A stretch of DNA of 8,809 nt from Bacteroidaceae bacterium (lineage in GTDB: Bacteria; Bacteroidota; Bacteroidia; Bacteroidales; Barnesiellaceae_A), in assembly GCA_017561285.1 (NCBI GenBank), contig JAFZDG010000226.1:1-8809 (forward strand). The letters are read 5' to 3'. The notes beneath the pieces are model-generated. The model was not told the DNA's origin, searched no databases, and saw nothing but the letters and a program-made list of their open reading frames with translations. The position numbers and the translations under genes were made by a program. Shown here one piece after another: positions 7,611 to 8,809 of the stretch (position 1 is its first letter; each line of letters opens with the position of its first letter).

Positions 7611-7639
7611 AAAAAGGTCGCTATAATAGCGACCTTTTT
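7611..7639 (-). terminator. Intrinsic terminator of the FKBP gene pair
   Basis: A 13-bp perfect stem (7611-7623 with 7627-7639) encloses a TAA loop; its GGTCGCTA core is followed on the minus strand by six Ts. It lies 24 bases past the stop of the leftward FKBP gene. The symmetric A and T tracts mean it could also stop rightward transcription. The remaining gap, 7494-7610, is AT-rich with no gene I can support. Confidence 0.88.
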
Positions 7640-7663
7640 ATACAATTTATCAAACAAATGGCA

Positions 7664-8536
7664 TTATTTTGCCAAACCCTTTGTCTCTACTTCAAATACA
7701 AGTGTCGAGTTTGAAGGCATAGTAGCACCTCTACCACGCACACCATAGGCGAGGTCTGAGGGGATGTAAAGGATATACTTGGCTCCGGGCGACATCAATT
7801 GCAAACCTTCACCAAAACCGGGGACCATTTGTGATGCTACAAACTTAACATCGGTACCTTGATCGAAGATTGAATCGTTGACAAACTTACCTACATAAGT
7901 AAGCTCAATACGATCAGAAGCCTTGAAGTTTTGGCCATTACCCTCCTTGATAACTTTGTAGAGAAGACCAGATGCTGTTTTTTGCACACCCTCCTCTTGC
8001 TCTTTGGCTGCGAGGAATGCCATACCGGCTTCGAGGTTAGCTATAGCTTCGGGAGTATTGGCAATTGAGTCAAGCTCGGCTTGCTCTTTGGCAACACGTG
8101 CAGCAGCTACGATGCTGTCGCATATAGCGCTTACGTTTTGTTTGTCCATAGCCAATGTTGTGTCGCCACGCAATACTTGTGCATAAGCTGTAATGAAGAC
8201 ATTGAAGTCGAGGTCAAGACCAAATTGCTCAGACATTTGCTCAAAGCTTTTCTTCATTTGCATACCTTCGCTCAAGCCTTTGTAATATGATGTTTGTTCA
8301 TCGCTTGAATTGGCAGCCTCATTGATACCTTTCAAGTACAACTCAATATCAAGTTCATTCAATTCGGGATACATTCCCATAGCCTTAGCCTCGGCCAAGC
8401 GAGAGCCTTGCATTACACCGATACCATAGCTGAGCGAATCGGCAGCTTTCTCAAGATTTGCAGCACTCTTGCTACCACATGAGCACACATTCATTACCAA
8501 TGCTGCTCCAAGTGCCAAAACAGACAATTTTTTCAT
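7664..8536 (-). CDS. FKBP-type peptidyl-prolyl cis-trans isomerase, probable lipoprotein (FkpA/Mip-like)
   Basis: A 290-residue FKBP that probably acts as an isomerase and chaperone for envelope proteins. Residues 1-20 form a signal peptide (MKKLSVLALGAALVMN) ending in a likely lipobox V-C-S-C20, so it is probably lipid-anchored; C18 is a weaker alternative. A helical dimerisation-type region (FKBP_N) covers about 33-185 and seems to hold two related units (about 36-78 and 84-126). The catalytic FKBP fold covers about 186-287: TYVGKF (Y214), SIFDQG (F224, D225), MVPGFGEGLQLM, YIPSDLAYGVRG (Y264), STLVFEVE. The pocket tryptophan (W59 of human FKBP12) is F241 here. The start is the ATG at 8536, giving a clean signal peptide. 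It lies 16 bases after the stop of a second FKBP gene, so the two are probably co-transcribed, and a terminator follows. Confidence 0.93.
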   Translation of the reverse strand: MKKLSVLALGAALVMNVCSCGSKSAANLEKAADSLSYGIGVMQGSRLAEAKAMGMYPELNELDIELYLKGINEAANSSDEQTSYYKGLSEGMQMKKSFEQMSEQFGLDLDFNVFITAYAQVLRGDTTLAMDKQNVSAICDSIVAAARVAKEQAELDSIANTPEAIANLEAGMAFLAAKEQEEGVQKTASGLLYKVIKEGNGQNFKASDRIELTYVGKFVNDSIFDQGTDVKFVASQMVPGFGEGLQLMSPGAKYILYIPSDLAYGVRGRGATMPSNSTLVFEVETKGLAK

Positions 8537-8552
8537 TTTGCTATCTATTTTA

Positions 8553-8809
8553 TCAAATTACTTTTATCAATTCTACTTCAAAAATAAGAGTTGCGTGGGG
8601 AGGTATAGGACCTGCACCTTGCGCACCATAGCCCAAATTTGAGGGGATATAGAGTTTCCAACGAGAGCCTTCGTTCATCAATTGAAGAGCCTCTACCCAT
8701 CCGGGTATTACTTGGTTTACACCAAATACGGCAGGAGTACCACGTTGTACCGAGCTATCGAACACCATACCATCGATGAGTGTACCATGGTAGTGGCATT
8801 GTACTTTGT
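8553..8809 (-). CDS. FKBP-type peptidyl-prolyl cis-trans isomerase, N-terminus beyond window
   Basis: Only the C-terminal 85 residues are visible; the frame is open through base 8809, so the Met at 8768 is internal. The visible part is a nearly complete FKBP catalytic domain: KVQCHYHGTLIDGMVFDSS (pocket Y and FD pair), VIPGWVEALQLM with the pocket tryptophan kept, LYIPSNLGYGAQGAGPIPPH, and LIFEVELIKV at the end. It is closer to FklB/Mip-type domains than its downstream neighbour. Whether it has a signal peptide, a lipobox or an FKBP_N region cannot be seen. It is the upstream gene of a leftward pair with a 16-base gap, so any promoter lies outside the window. Confidence 0.93.
   Translation of the reverse strand, partial: KVQCHYHGTLIDGMVFDSSVQRGTPAVFGVNQVIPGWVEALQLMNEGSRWKLYIPSNLGYGAQGAGPIPPHATLIFEVELIKVI

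Overview
The window looks like an ordinary housekeeping stretch of a Bacteroidota (Bacteroidales-type) chromosome. Four things point there: the long, plant/Chlamydia-like form of IspG with a central insertion; promoter candidates of the Bacteroides type (TTTG / TAnnTTTG) rather than -35/-10 boxes; A-rich leaders without clear Shine-Dalgarno sequences; and the company of a PAP2-like membrane protein, PurE, a small Lrp/AsnC regulator and lipoprotein FKBPs. Codon use looks even throughout. I see no insertion sequence, integrase, tRNA, CRISPR or phage gene.

Layout. Positions 1-3498 (+): the 3' part of rnr (RNase R; its start lies before the window), then rpoN (sigma-54) 24 bases later, probably one transcript. 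Positions 3499-3717 hold a gap with a candidate promoter. Positions 3718-4879 (+): a seven-helix-like PAP2-related membrane protein and purE, 19 bases apart. Positions 4880-5006 form a leader/spacer with a strong 16-bp hairpin just ahead of ispG (5007-6818, +), the penultimate enzyme of the MEP isoprenoid pathway. A 20-bp-stem bidirectional terminator separates ispG from a convergent Lrp/AsnC-family regulator (6900-7400, -), which has a near-perfect Bacteroides promoter. The AT-rich gap to its right ends in a second terminator that closes a leftward pair of FKBP-type peptidyl-prolyl isomerases (7664-8536 and 8553 to beyond the window end).

The genes do not form one pathway. RNase R handles RNA turnover, sigma-54 selects promoters, PurE serves purine synthesis, IspG supplies isoprenoid precursors (including the undecaprenyl carrier), the PAP2-like protein may act on a membrane phosphate, and the FKBPs assist envelope protein folding. 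I found no convincing novel multi-gene system. The points most worth a second look are the altered PAP2 motif set, the hairpin ahead of ispG, repeat elements over the Lrp/AsnC promoter, and the apparently duplicated N-terminal module of the lipoprotein FKBP.
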